Assembly: GCF_002420705.1 (NCBI RefSeq)
Contig: NZ_DIIM01000003.1
Location: 143,923-207,922, forward strand
Direction of reading: 5' to 3'
Length of the DNA: 64,000 nt
From: Sphingobacterium sp. UBA5670
GTDB lineage: Bacteria > Bacteroidota > Bacteroidia > Sphingobacteriales > Sphingobacteriaceae
Shown: piece by piece, positions 1 to 8,215 of the stretch
Position numbering within the stretch: position 1 is the first letter of the stretch
Layout of the letters: each line of letters begins with the position of its first letter
The notes under the pieces: generated by a model
The model's input: the letters and a program-made list of their open reading frames with translations, nothing else
Told to the model about the DNA's origin: nothing
Database searches by the model: none
Program-made: the position numbers and the translations under genes

Positions 1-18
1 TTAAAAGCTCTTTTCTTT

Positions 19-1155
19 TTATTTATCAAAAACTTGTTCGATCTTGATGCGAATACGTTCTTTCTCCGCCTCTGTTAAGTTTGATCCCGAAGGTAAACAA
101 AGTCCTGTATCAAACAATTTTTCAGCGACATTGCTTCCATAATATGGTGAGTTCTCAAACACAGGCTGCAAATGCATTGGCTTCCATAATGGACGAGATT
201 CAATGTTATCTTCCAACAGCGCAAGGCGTAAATCTTCACGCGAGACACCAGTTACAGCCTCATCAATCGTGATTGCAGCCAACCAATGGTTAGAATAAAA
301 ATCTTCGCTAGGTTCTGTTAACACGCGAACTCCATCAATACCAGCAAATAAATCGGAATAGAACTTTGTCATATCGCGACGTGCTTCAATACGATTAGCT
401 AAGACTTCCATCTGACCTCTTCCGATACCGGCGCAAATATTTGACATTCTATAATTATAACCAATATGCGAATGCTGATAATGCGGAGCATTGTCGCGCG
501 CTTGTGTAGAAAGAAATACGGCTTTGTCTTTATCTTCTTTCGTATGGCATACCAGAGCTCCACCACCGGAAGTGGTGATAATTTTATTACCATTAAAGCT
601 TAGCACACCAAAACGACCAAAAGTACCACATGCTTTTCCCTTGTAAGTAGATCCTAATCCCTCAGCGGCATCCTCAATTACTGGAATATCAAATTCCTTG
701 GCCACAGCCAATATTTCATCCATTTTTGCTGGCATGCCATAAAGATGGACTACAATAATTGCCTTTGGTTTCTTGCCATTGGCAAAACGATCACGTATTG
801 CTTCTTTCAGGGCTATGGGACACATATTCCAGGTGTCAGCTTCAGAATCTACAAATACTGGAATCGCTCCTTGATAGGCGATCGGATTAGCCGATGCGGA
901 GAATGTCATTGACTGGCAGATCACTTCATCACCATAATTTACGCCGCATTCGATTAAGGCTAAATGCAAAGCTGCCGTCCCCGCAGAAAGGGCAGCTACC
1001 TGAACATCCGAATTTAAAAATTTCTCCAAATCCTCTTCAAAGCCATTGACATTGGGTCCTAATGGTGCTACCCAATTATGATCAAATGCCTCATGGATGT
1101 ATTTTAATTCATTTCCCCCCATGTGAGGAGAAGATAGCCATATTTTATCTGACAT
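19..1155 (-). CDS. PglE-like DegT/DnrJ/EryC1/StrS aminotransferase
   Basis: This is a PLP-dependent sugar aminotransferase of 378 aa, full length for the DegT/StrS family. The internal-aldimine lysine is Lys191 in SFNGNKIITTSGGG, and Asp162 in EDAAEGLGS should contact the PLP ring. That SFNGNK-TTSGGG form is the one I associate with PglE-type enzymes that aminate UDP-4-keto sugars to UDP-4-amino-sugars in the bacillosamine pathway. The two genes transcribed just before it resemble PglD and PglC, which supports this role. It is the last gene of the block inside the window. The matching 4,6-dehydratase (PglF) is not seen and may lie beyond the left edge. The start is an ATG, 17 nt after the upstream stop. 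The family call is secure; the exact substrate is inferred. Confidence 0.9.
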   Translation of the reverse strand: MSDKIWLSSPHMGGNELKYIHEAFDHNWVAPLGPNVNGFEEDLEKFLNSDVQVAALSAGTAALHLALIECGVNYGDEVICQSMTFSASANPIAYQGAIPVFVDSEADTWNMCPIALKEAIRDRFANGKKPKAIIVVHLYGMPAKMDEILAVAKEFDIPVIEDAAEGLGSTYKGKACGTFGRFGVLSFNGNKIITTSGGGALVCHTKEDKDKAVFLSTQARDNAPHYQHSHIGYNYRMSNICAGIGRGQMEVLANRIEARRDMTKFYSDLFAGIDGVRVLTEPSEDFYSNHWLAAITIDEAVTGVSREDLRLALLEDNIESRPLWKPMHLQPVFENSPYYGSNVAEKLFDTGLCLPSGSNLTEAEKERIRIKIEQVFDK

Positions 1156-1172
1156 AGTGGTAAAAATTAACG

Positions 1173-1760
1173 TTACTTCTTTATTATTCTTCCAGGATTA
1201 CCAACCACGGTACATCCATCAGGTATATCTCTAATAATCACAGCCCCAGCCCCTATCTTCACCCATTTCCCAATCGTTATCCCCTGGATAACACAAGCTC
1301 CAATGCCGACGTGGGTTCCTTCTCCTACATGCACATTTCCTGCCAGTGCTACATTTGGAGATAAATGTACAAAATCTTCGATAATACAATCATGATCTAT
1401 TGAAGCATTTGTATTGATAATACAATGTTGACCAACCTTTACGTCTATATTAACGGTTGCTCCTGCCATTATCACTGTTCCATGTCCTAAAATGCTTCTT
1501 TCAGAAATATTTGCGCTAGGATGGATTAGCGTTGGATAATTAAATGAATTGATTCCGTTTACTATCTTTTTTCTTACTTCATTATTTCCAATAGCAATAA
1601 TTGCTTCAACCGGTCCCCCTGGATTCGTATGAAAAACAGTATATCCCAATAACGACGATTTATTTAAATCGGTATCGATAAAGCCCTCTATTTTTAGGTT
1701 ATTACACTCAGCAATTTCTGCTATTACTTTTCCATGGCCACTTGCTCCAAACAAATACAT
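1173..1760 (-). CDS. PglD/NeuD-family sugar O/N-acetyltransferase
   Basis: This acetyltransferase (195 aa) has an N-terminal nucleotide-sugar-binding fold starting YLFGASGHGKVIAE. It is followed by a left-handed beta-helix of hexapeptide repeats from about residue 85 to the end, finishing with the typical VVGNPGRII tail. This is the PglD/NeuD architecture; PglD N-acetylates UDP-4-amino-sugars to give UDP-diNAcBac using acetyl-CoA. A TTG start at 1769 is possible, but the ATG at 1760 begins directly at the conserved YLFGASG strand and lies 9 nt after the PglC-like stop, so I chose it. It sits between the PglC-like and PglE-like genes, which suggests successive or linked steps. A NeuD-like role on another sugar is the alternative. 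Confidence 0.86.
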   Translation of the reverse strand: MYLFGASGHGKVIAEIAECNNLKIEGFIDTDLNKSSLLGYTVFHTNPGGPVEAIIAIGNNEVRKKIVNGINSFNYPTLIHPSANISERSILGHGTVIMAGATVNIDVKVGQHCIINTNASIDHDCIIEDFVHLSPNVALAGNVHVGEGTHVGIGACVIQGITIGKWVKIGAGAVIIRDIPDGCTVVGNPGRIIKK

Positions 1761-1769
1761 ACTTAACAA

Positions 1770-2375
1770 TTAGTTGTTTCCATTAAATGGTTCTATTGTA
1801 ACATGTCCGTCGGCAGAAATTCCCTCTCTTTTAAATACTTTTTTAAATGTTGTAAAAAAGACATTCAAATCGGTAAGAAAGGAGACATGGTCTACATACC
1901 AAACGTCCAACTCAAATTTCTTATTCCACGAGATCGCATTTCTCCCATTTACCTGTGCCCATCCCGTTATTCCAGGCCTTACTTCATGACGGCGTCGCTG
2001 CTTATCATTATATAGAGATAGGTATTGAATTAAAAGTGGCCGAGGTCCAATGATAGCCATATCACCTTTTAGTACATTGATTAGCTGAGGAATCTCATCA
2101 AGCGATGTCTTTCTCACAAAAGACCCAATAGGTGTTAAGCGTTCTGCATCAGACAGAAGATTGCCATTGGTATCTTTTTTATCATTCATTGTCTTGAATT
2201 TGATAATTTTAAAGATCCGCTCGTTTAACCCTGGACGGGCTTGAAAGAAAAATGGTTTGCCATCATTGGCAAAATAAAGTCCTATTGTCACAACAATAAA
2301 AATAGGACTAAGGACAATCAAACCTATAAGTGCAATAAAAAAATCGAAGAATCTCTTAAAAAAATGCCTATACAT
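1770..2375 (-). CDS. PglC-like initiating sugar-1-phosphate transferase
   Basis: This is a short (201 aa) polyprenyl-phosphate hexose-1-phosphate transferase of the bacterial sugar transferase family. A hydrophobic re-entrant helix spans about residues 10-34. The catalytic region follows: IIKFKTMNDKK, then RKTSLDEIPQLINVLKGDM, IGPRPLL and RPGITGWAQVNGRN. It lacks the extra N-terminal membrane helices of WbaP/WcaJ, so it is the minimal PglC form that moves phospho-sugar from a UDP-sugar to undecaprenyl phosphate at the inner membrane. With PglD- and PglE-like genes beside it, UDP-diNAcBac is the likely donor. It overlaps the preceding glycosyltransferase by 8 nt. It is one of two initiating enzymes in the locus; the other, WecA-like, is at 21081. 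Confidence 0.92.
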   Translation of the reverse strand: MYRHFFKRFFDFFIALIGLIVLSPIFIVVTIGLYFANDGKPFFFQARPGLNERIFKIIKFKTMNDKKDTNGNLLSDAERLTPIGSFVRKTSLDEIPQLINVLKGDMAIIGPRPLLIQYLSLYNDKQRRRHEVRPGITGWAQVNGRNAISWNKKFELDVWYVDHVSFLTDLNVFFTTFKKVFKREGISADGHVTIEPFNGNN

Positions 2376-3531
2376 TGTCTAGTCCTTTATCTTTTAATAA
2401 ACTTTTGTATTCCCTCAGAAGGGCATCCCAAACGACTTGCTGTTCATAACGTTCGGTTATCATCCGCCTAGCATTTCCTTTCATCTTTAAATAAAGCCCT
2501 TTATCTGTTATCATCATTTCCATTGCGTCCTTAATTGCGCCCACATTCTTAACTGGAATAATTGTTCCATTTTTTTCTTCGATGATGATTTCGTTACAAC
2601 CATTTATATCAGATACAATCGCAGGAAGCTCCATTGCTCCTGCTTGCATAACTACATTCGGGAAGCCTTCTCGATAACTTGGAAATACCAATGCATTTGA
2701 AATAGCAAAATAGGGCCTGACGTCTTTTTGAAAACCTGCAGAGATAATACACTCATTCTCATCAATCCGTCTTAACGTATCATTATGCAAAGGATCGAGA
2801 TCACTCTCAAGAGGTCCAACCAACAAAAGTTTCGCTGATGGATAATTTAATTGACAAAAAGCCGTCACAAGTTCATTTACTCCTTTATCGCTAACAAGCC
2901 TACCGACGAAGACAAAAACAAAATCATCATTTCCAATGCCCAAGTTATTTCTTAATAGGTTTTGCTGTTCTTCTGATATAATTTCTTTTGAAAATTGAGA
3001 GGTATTGATACCGTTCGAGGAGCCATTACCTATTACCTTTAATTTATTTAAAGAAGTATATCGATGATAAACGATAAAATCGAATAAACCTTTTGAATTG
3101 GGATATACCTTTGTGGCAGCGCTATAGGTAAGACGTTCGACAAAATCTAAGATTTTTCGTTTTCCCCCTGTCGCCTCCATTAGAGGCATACCTGCTACAG
3201 TATGTAATCGTATAGGAACTCCAGCTAATTTAGCGGCTAACATCCCAATAATTCCGGCCTTGGGTGTATGACTATGAACTATAGTAGGTTTTTCTTTTTT
3301 GAATAAACAATATGAGAGCCATAATGATCTCAAGTCCTTTAAAGGCGTAATTTTTCGAGACATTTCAACGACCTTTACTTCTATTCCTTCCTCTTCACTA
3401 ATGTCTTTTAATTCCTGTCCCTCTGAAGATATTCCTAGAACTTTGAACCCACTATCAGACATAAAACGTAGTTGACCTTTAAGAAGAACTTTCAGCGAAA
3501 TGGGAACAGTTGTAATACGTATAAGTTTCAT
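2368..3531 (-). CDS. GT4 glycosyltransferase next to PglC-like gene
   Basis: This GT-B fold glycosyltransferase (387 aa) carries the C-terminal donor-binding segment SYREGFPNVVMQAGAMELP, followed by SDINGCNEII. The usual EX7E motif reads E-x7-Q here; I recall this substitution as common in Bacteroidota relatives, so it need not mean inactivity. It probably adds the second sugar to the lipid-linked monosaccharide made by the PglC-like enzyme, as PglA does in Campylobacter. That role is inferred from position. A TTG at 3573 would extend it into the upstream gene. The ATG at 3531 begins MKLIRITTVP, the typical first beta strand, and leaves a 13-nt gap, so I chose it. It overlaps the PglC-like gene by 8 nt. 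Confidence 0.88.
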   Translation of the reverse strand: MKLIRITTVPISLKVLLKGQLRFMSDSGFKVLGISSEGQELKDISEEEGIEVKVVEMSRKITPLKDLRSLWLSYCLFKKEKPTIVHSHTPKAGIIGMLAAKLAGVPIRLHTVAGMPLMEATGGKRKILDFVERLTYSAATKVYPNSKGLFDFIVYHRYTSLNKLKVIGNGSSNGINTSQFSKEIISEEQQNLLRNNLGIGNDDFVFVFVGRLVSDKGVNELVTAFCQLNYPSAKLLLVGPLESDLDPLHNDTLRRIDENECIISAGFQKDVRPYFAISNALVFPSYREGFPNVVMQAGAMELPAIVSDINGCNEIIIEEKNGTIIPVKNVGAIKDAMEMMITDKGLYLKMKGNARRMITERYEQQVVWDALLREYKSLLKDKGLDNV

Positions 3532-3544
3532 ATTTTGATTGATT

Positions 3545-4615
3545 CTATTTATATAAATCCATGTAGTGATCAACCATCCTTTCTATTGAATAAGCTCGTG
3601 ATCGGATTAAGCATTTTTCACTAGTTTCATTAAAAAAATGAGTATCTGCTATCAAAGATTGAACCTTGTCGACAAGATCTTTTGAATTTCCTACTTCAAA
3701 AAGCAATCCCGCTCCCTCAACAATATCCCTCACGCCAGTAACATTGCTCGCAACAACTGGTTTTCCCATAGCCATCCCTTCAACTGCAACTAATGCAAAC
3801 CCTTCGTATTTAGACGAAACTATAACAATACTTGAATCAAATAATAATTGGGGAATATCATATCTATTCCCCAAAAATAATACCCTATCATTAAGTTGTA
3901 AAGAACTTACAAGCTCCTCACATTCCCCCCTTAAGGGCCCATCGCCAACCAACAATAAGTTATATTTACTTGGTAATAAACCTATCGCCTTTATTACTGT
4001 TGCTTGATCTTTAGGATAACGGAAGCTTGCGATTTGAATCAATGTAATCTTATTCTCAATATCTTCAATAGGATCCTTCAACGAGTTTTGTTTTGTACTG
4101 TATTGGTGTAAATCAACACCATTGTGAATTACTTTGGTTTTATAAGGCATTTTAATATGCTTATCCAGCTCCTCTTTCGTTCCCTCAGAAATGCAGCCAA
4201 TAAAATCTACTTTTGAATAGATATATCGATCAATATATTTCAATATAGGGTGTGATCGTCGTTTATTATTTGTACTATGTTCTGTAAAAATAATTCGTAC
4301 ATCAATCCTAGCTATAATCTTTGCAAGAACAATCCAATATAGTACAGGAAACAAATGCCCATGAATGACGGGATACCTCTTCAATAAAGGAATTAATTTA
4401 AATATCAAAAGCGGATTATAAATACTTGATTTAGTTAATCCTAAAACTTTGATTGTGTTATTCTGCTCGAATTCTCTACGAAAGGCTGTAGGCTTATCAT
4501 CCAATAGAATTAAATCAACTTCCAACCCTTTCTGTTTATATATCGGAAGACTATCCAAAATTAGTTTCTCTGCTCCCCCAGTGTTCAAGGAGTTGACAAT
4601 ATGAGCAATTTTCAT
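3545..4615 (-). CDS. GT4 glycosyltransferase
   Basis: This is a 356-aa GT-B glycosyltransferase. The N-terminal acceptor domain begins MKIAHIVNSLNTGGAEKL, with the glycine-rich loop of family GT4. The C-terminal donor domain has SKYEGFALVAVEGMAMG, an intact EX7E motif, and ends with MVDHYMDLYK. It should transfer one sugar of the repeat unit from a nucleotide sugar to the lipid-linked intermediate on the cytoplasmic face. The donor cannot be read from the sequence. It is 13 nt upstream of the next glycosyltransferase and 135 nt downstream of the beta-helix lipoprotein; that gap holds an inverted repeat. The start is an ATG. Confidence 0.9.
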   Translation of the reverse strand: MKIAHIVNSLNTGGAEKLILDSLPIYKQKGLEVDLILLDDKPTAFRREFEQNNTIKVLGLTKSSIYNPLLIFKLIPLLKRYPVIHGHLFPVLYWIVLAKIIARIDVRIIFTEHSTNNKRRSHPILKYIDRYIYSKVDFIGCISEGTKEELDKHIKMPYKTKVIHNGVDLHQYSTKQNSLKDPIEDIENKITLIQIASFRYPKDQATVIKAIGLLPSKYNLLLVGDGPLRGECEELVSSLQLNDRVLFLGNRYDIPQLLFDSSIVIVSSKYEGFALVAVEGMAMGKPVVASNVTGVRDIVEGAGLLFEVGNSKDLVDKVQSLIADTHFFNETSEKCLIRSRAYSIERMVDHYMDLYK

Positions 4616-4690
4616 AAGTTGAAAGATCCGGGGACCAATATAATTAATTTCATTTTAACAATAACTATTTCAATTTTCAGCGTCGCAAGG

Positions 4691-4737
4691 TAGGTCTTAT
4701 TAAATTATCATATATCTTAATCAAATTACAAGACCTA
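4691..4737. repeat. Inverted repeat in the beta-helix/GT4 intergenic gap
   Basis: The arms TAGGTCTT (4691-4698) and AAGACCTA (4730-4737) are perfect complements separated by 31 AT-rich nt. This is the only structured element in the 135-nt gap between the beta-helix lipoprotein gene and the GT4 gene on the minus strand. It could form a weak attenuator or mark an internal transcription boundary. The loop is long and there is no U-tract beside the stem, so a function is uncertain. Confidence 0.35.
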
Positions 4738-4750
4738 GATACCACTTATA

Positions 4751-5893
4751 TTAATTGGTATCGATTTTCATTTTATTGTTCTTCATCCAATTTGTCAAAT
4801 TCTTCTCGTTATCATAGGATCTTTTTTGATTTTTATAAACTTTAAGGCCATTAATACTTATGGCTGGTGTATAAATATAATTTCCTGAACTCTTCAAAAA
4901 TGGATCATTATTATCGAAAGATCTAAATCCTTGAATAGAAATTGCACCTGAAAGTTTTTTAATATCCTTTTTGTAATCATTTCTCAAACCAGGAATGGAT
5001 ATTCCATTTTTGGAGAATCGGTCCTCACAATTGATTAAATTGATATCGATGTCCTTTAGTTCATTTCCCAGCATACTTCCCAGATAAATTAAAAATCCAG
5101 ACTCTGAATTGTTATAACTTAATGTGTTTTCAATATGAATATTGTTCAAATTATTGAAATTTTTATTTGGCTCAAGATCTATACCTGCCATGGGCAACGT
5201 TCCGTTTGTATTAGACAATACAACATTCTTAATAACAACATTTTTTCCGGAAATTACCGATATTCCATTCCGCCTATTGTTGTCTAAAATACCTCCTAAA
5301 ATGCTAACATTAATATTGTTTTTAGACCCATTATCTGAGCCAAGATAAATTCCATCTCCCCAACAATTTGATATGGAAGGATTTATAACCTTAATGTTTC
5401 TACCTGCTAGAATATAAATTCCCATTCCCCACTCGCCACTCTTTCCAAGATGACTTGAACGATCTCCCAGAATCGAAGGATTATAAATTGTAATATTCTC
5501 TCCATCTTGAATAGTAAGAATACCATATCTTTCCAATTTCGAAGGTCTTAAAATCAATTTAGAATTCGATTGAAAATAAAGCTCACTATTACTTTTCAAG
5601 ACAATTCCACTATCATTTACAAGCAAGGGAAAATTAGGGAGAAGAACCTTCCGATTTTCATCAATCGCTCGTTGGATCAGCCTGGTATAATCCGTCTTGC
5701 CGGTTTTATCATAATTTGAGGGAAGATAATCGGTTAGCTTTCGGAAGCTTGCCAAATCAACATTAACGTTAGTTCTTTTGACCAATCCAGTTGGTACGTT
5801 TTTATACCTAAATTGCCCTTTACATCCTGAGAGAGGTAGACATGAGATTACCATTAGTAAAATAATAACCTGTCCAAACTTACAATTTTTCAT
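4751..5893 (-). CDS. Right-handed beta-helix lipoprotein in polysaccharide locus
   Basis: This 380-aa exported protein begins with a signal peptide ending in the lipobox LSGC (Cys24), so it should be a lipid-anchored envelope protein. From about residue 85 onward it shows short repeated beta-strand turns (for example ENITIYNPSI, NIKVINPSISNCWGDGIYLG, KNVVIKNVVLSN). These are typical of parallel right-handed beta-helix proteins such as pectate-lyase-3/GH28-like and C5-epimerase-like families. A D-Y-T-x-x-I-Q-x-A-I-D motif near residue 70 resembles the start of such domains. Inside a Wzy-dependent cluster it may cut, epimerise or bind the polymer. No catalytic residues can be assigned with confidence. 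It lies 41 nt downstream of the polymerase gene. Confidence 0.8.
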   Translation of the reverse strand: MKNCKFGQVIILLMVISCLPLSGCKGQFRYKNVPTGLVKRTNVNVDLASFRKLTDYLPSNYDKTGKTDYTRLIQRAIDENRKVLLPNFPLLVNDSGIVLKSNSELYFQSNSKLILRPSKLERYGILTIQDGENITIYNPSILGDRSSHLGKSGEWGMGIYILAGRNIKVINPSISNCWGDGIYLGSDNGSKNNINVSILGGILDNNRRNGISVISGKNVVIKNVVLSNTNGTLPMAGIDLEPNKNFNNLNNIHIENTLSYNNSESGFLIYLGSMLGNELKDIDINLINCEDRFSKNGISIPGLRNDYKKDIKKLSGAISIQGFRSFDNNDPFLKSSGNYIYTPAISINGLKVYKNQKRSYDNEKNLTNWMKNNKMKIDTN

Positions 5894-5934
5894 AACAAAA
5901 ATATTTTACCCTTGTTTTTTAAATACTCAACAAA

Positions 5935-7059
5935 CTACCTGCCAAAATAGAAAGCATTTCTATCGTATATTCTTAATGTTTTATCTTCTTCTTGTACAAG
6001 AATATTTGTATATCTATATAAAATACTATTATAGCCCACATATGTTCTTAAAAAACAAAATGTAAGAAAGCAAAACACAAAAATAGGTTTTAATTTTAAT
6101 CGCATGAGATATGTTCTCAATTGATCATAGGATAGGATATAGCCCCAAAAAAATAAATTTGCAAAACGGTTTATAAAAGACTGTGAGGTACTAAAATAAA
6201 AGTAAATCAATAAGTATACAATACAAGCATTTACAATCAATCGATATTCCTTTGATATCTTAGTATATATATTAAAAATCAAAATATATAAGAATATTTT
6301 TTCCACAATTCCAATGGTCAAGCCGTATGCAACCTCTGTTTCACCTGTTGACTGTTCAATAAGATGTTCTAATCTTCCCCCTACTGCACTAGCAAGTATT
6401 GATAAGGCGCTTTTGTAAAAATTAATTTGTAAAGCATATATAATTAGCCCTAGGATAAATAATACCAGTAATAATCCTTTTTTAAATTTTATACGATCGA
6501 GATAAGGAAGAATAAAAAATACAATCGCTGATAAGTGAAACAACATCCCCGCGCCAACATAAAGATAAAAGCCCTTTTTATTCCCTGAGTTAATAAGAGC
6601 TATTCCATTCATTACAAGCAATATAGATAAAAAATTTCTTTGTAAATCGACAATTAAGACCGGAAAAAGAGCAATAAGTGCGATGTAGAAAATTGAGACA
6701 GAAAATTTAGGATACTTCGATAAAAACCTATCTAACAAAAAAACCTGTAGAGTAGTAATGAAAGCTACGAAATAAAAGTAGCTTATTTTAAAGAAGGCAA
6801 ATGTTTTAGCAATTGCAGAATATCCGATTTCGTAATCATTTATGGTCCATTCTTTCCAAGATGTTATTGAATATGAATATTCATAATTTAACCAATCACT
6901 TCCAATATATCCTCTAAAGCCGAAGAATATCACAAAAGCTGTACCGCAAAAAAATCTAACTTTGTTTCTAACAGAAACATCATTTTTATACGTATCCTCT
7001 ATTAAATAAAGAACAAGAAAAAATCCAAATAATATCAGGTAAGGAAAACTATTAAACAT
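5935..7059 (-). CDS. EpsG-family polysaccharide polymerase (Wzy-like), set 1
   Basis: This polytopic inner-membrane protein (374 aa) has about ten hydrophobic segments. The EpsG/Wzy signature appears early: FFGFRGYIGSDWLNYEYSY, then NDYEIGYSAIAKTF. A central AFITTLQVFLLDRFL segment and VDLQRNFLSILLVMNG follow. EpsG-type proteins polymerise lipid-linked repeat units on the periplasmic side. A TTG start at 7062 exists, but the ATG at 7059 overlaps the previous gene's stop by one base (TGATG), typical of coupled translation. This is the first of two Wzy-like genes in the window; the second starts at 26107. Linkage and substrate cannot be read from the sequence. Confidence 0.85.
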   Translation of the reverse strand: MFNSFPYLILFGFFLVLYLIEDTYKNDVSVRNKVRFFCGTAFVIFFGFRGYIGSDWLNYEYSYSITSWKEWTINDYEIGYSAIAKTFAFFKISYFYFVAFITTLQVFLLDRFLSKYPKFSVSIFYIALIALFPVLIVDLQRNFLSILLVMNGIALINSGNKKGFYLYVGAGMLFHLSAIVFFILPYLDRIKFKKGLLLVLFILGLIIYALQINFYKSALSILASAVGGRLEHLIEQSTGETEVAYGLTIGIVEKIFLYILIFNIYTKISKEYRLIVNACIVYLLIYFYFSTSQSFINRFANLFFWGYILSYDQLRTYLMRLKLKPIFVFCFLTFCFLRTYVGYNSILYRYTNILVQEEDKTLRIYDRNAFYFGR

Positions 7060-8177
7060 CAATCAATTAATTTTGAGTACAATTTACTGAGATCCACTGA
7101 ATTATACAGATTCAGAGCCCCTGATTTAAACTGTTGATAATTATTATCAATATTCATAATTGCTGCAAGAAGATCTTTAGTCTCTTGTGATGAAGTTAGC
7201 CCTGCGTCATATTTATCAAACAAGTTGGATAATGCTGGCACCTCATTGGATAACATTGGAACACCAAATTTTGAATATTCAAAGACCTTATTAGGGGCAC
7301 AATACAAAGTGTTGAGCGAATTTCGTATATTACCTGATTCACCATAATATGAAAGATAACCAATATAAGCTAACTTGGTTATCTCTAGATGTAACGGTGC
7401 TTTGATATAAGGCAGAAAAATAATTCGTTCTTCGTTCGCATACTTCTTTTTGAGAACTTCCTTATAATCATTATCACTTCCCATTAAGCAGATTACGAAA
7501 TCATCATTCAAATATTTTATCGTCTCACATAGCCCATCCATTTTTCTTTCAGGATAATTGAAGATTCCTTGATACAAGATAACCTTCTTCCCTATCAGTG
7601 CTTTTGGTATTTCGATATCGATATCATCTGGATCATTCATATATGGCTTATTAGGAATAATCACTGGCAAATCTTTTAAACTAAAATAAGATTTTGTTAT
7701 ATGGGCGCGATTGTATTCACAACAAACAACTTTGGATGAAGACTGTAAAACTTTTTGATAATTCAACGAAGGAGAAAGCATTCTGTATTTAGACGTTATA
7801 TTTAAATGTGGCATCTCAAATAGGTAAGAGATACAACTATACTTAAACACCAAATGCCCCATCAACCAAATACAGGTTTCACCAAAAAGCCAAACTTTTG
7901 TTATATTATCCTCTCCTATAGGTTGTAAAATCTCGTTAACTTTCTTTTTAAATGACTTGAGCCGAAAAAGCTTTGTTATTGCTGACGATTTTGTATTATT
8001 ATCTATAATATTATAAAATGCCCCGCCAGCATCTTCTATTTCTTTAATCAATGCTTTATCATAACAACATCCAATGTAAATTATTTTTCGCTTTTTCTCT
8101 TTCAAAAAGTTAATAATCGAAAGTATTGGTGGATATTTATGAACATCGTGTTCAAATATTAAAACATCAAATCCCAT
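7059..8177 (-). CDS. GT-B fold glycosyltransferase (GT4-like)
   Basis: This is a 372-aa glycosyltransferase. The N-terminal half is divergent, beginning MGFDVLIFEHDVHKYPP. The C-terminal half has recognisable GT-B donor-domain features: KKVILYQGIFNYPERK, DDFVICLMGSDNDY and APNKVFEYSKFGVPMLSNEV, the last being the K-x-x-E-Y helix found in GT4-like enzymes. It should add a sugar to the repeat unit in the cytoplasm; the donor is unknown. The ATG start leaves a 38-nt gap after the 2-epimerase stop. Its 3' end overlaps the polymerase start. GC is low, as in its neighbours. Confidence 0.75.
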   Translation of the reverse strand: MGFDVLIFEHDVHKYPPILSIINFLKEKKRKIIYIGCCYDKALIKEIEDAGGAFYNIIDNNTKSSAITKLFRLKSFKKKVNEILQPIGEDNITKVWLFGETCIWLMGHLVFKYSCISYLFEMPHLNITSKYRMLSPSLNYQKVLQSSSKVVCCEYNRAHITKSYFSLKDLPVIIPNKPYMNDPDDIDIEIPKALIGKKVILYQGIFNYPERKMDGLCETIKYLNDDFVICLMGSDNDYKEVLKKKYANEERIIFLPYIKAPLHLEITKLAYIGYLSYYGESGNIRNSLNTLYCAPNKVFEYSKFGVPMLSNEVPALSNLFDKYDAGLTSSQETKDLLAAIMNIDNNYQQFKSGALNLYNSVDLSKLYSKLID

Positions 8178-8215
8178 TTTTAAATTATTTATAGAAAAAT
8201 ACAGTCTAAATCCAA

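Noticed and set aside
19..4615. Calling the left end a complete protein N-glycosylation (pgl) locus
   Set aside because: PglE-, PglD- and PglC-like genes are present, but neither the oligosaccharyltransferase PglB nor the flippase PglK is seen; flippase and polymerase genes point to a Wzy-type polymer.
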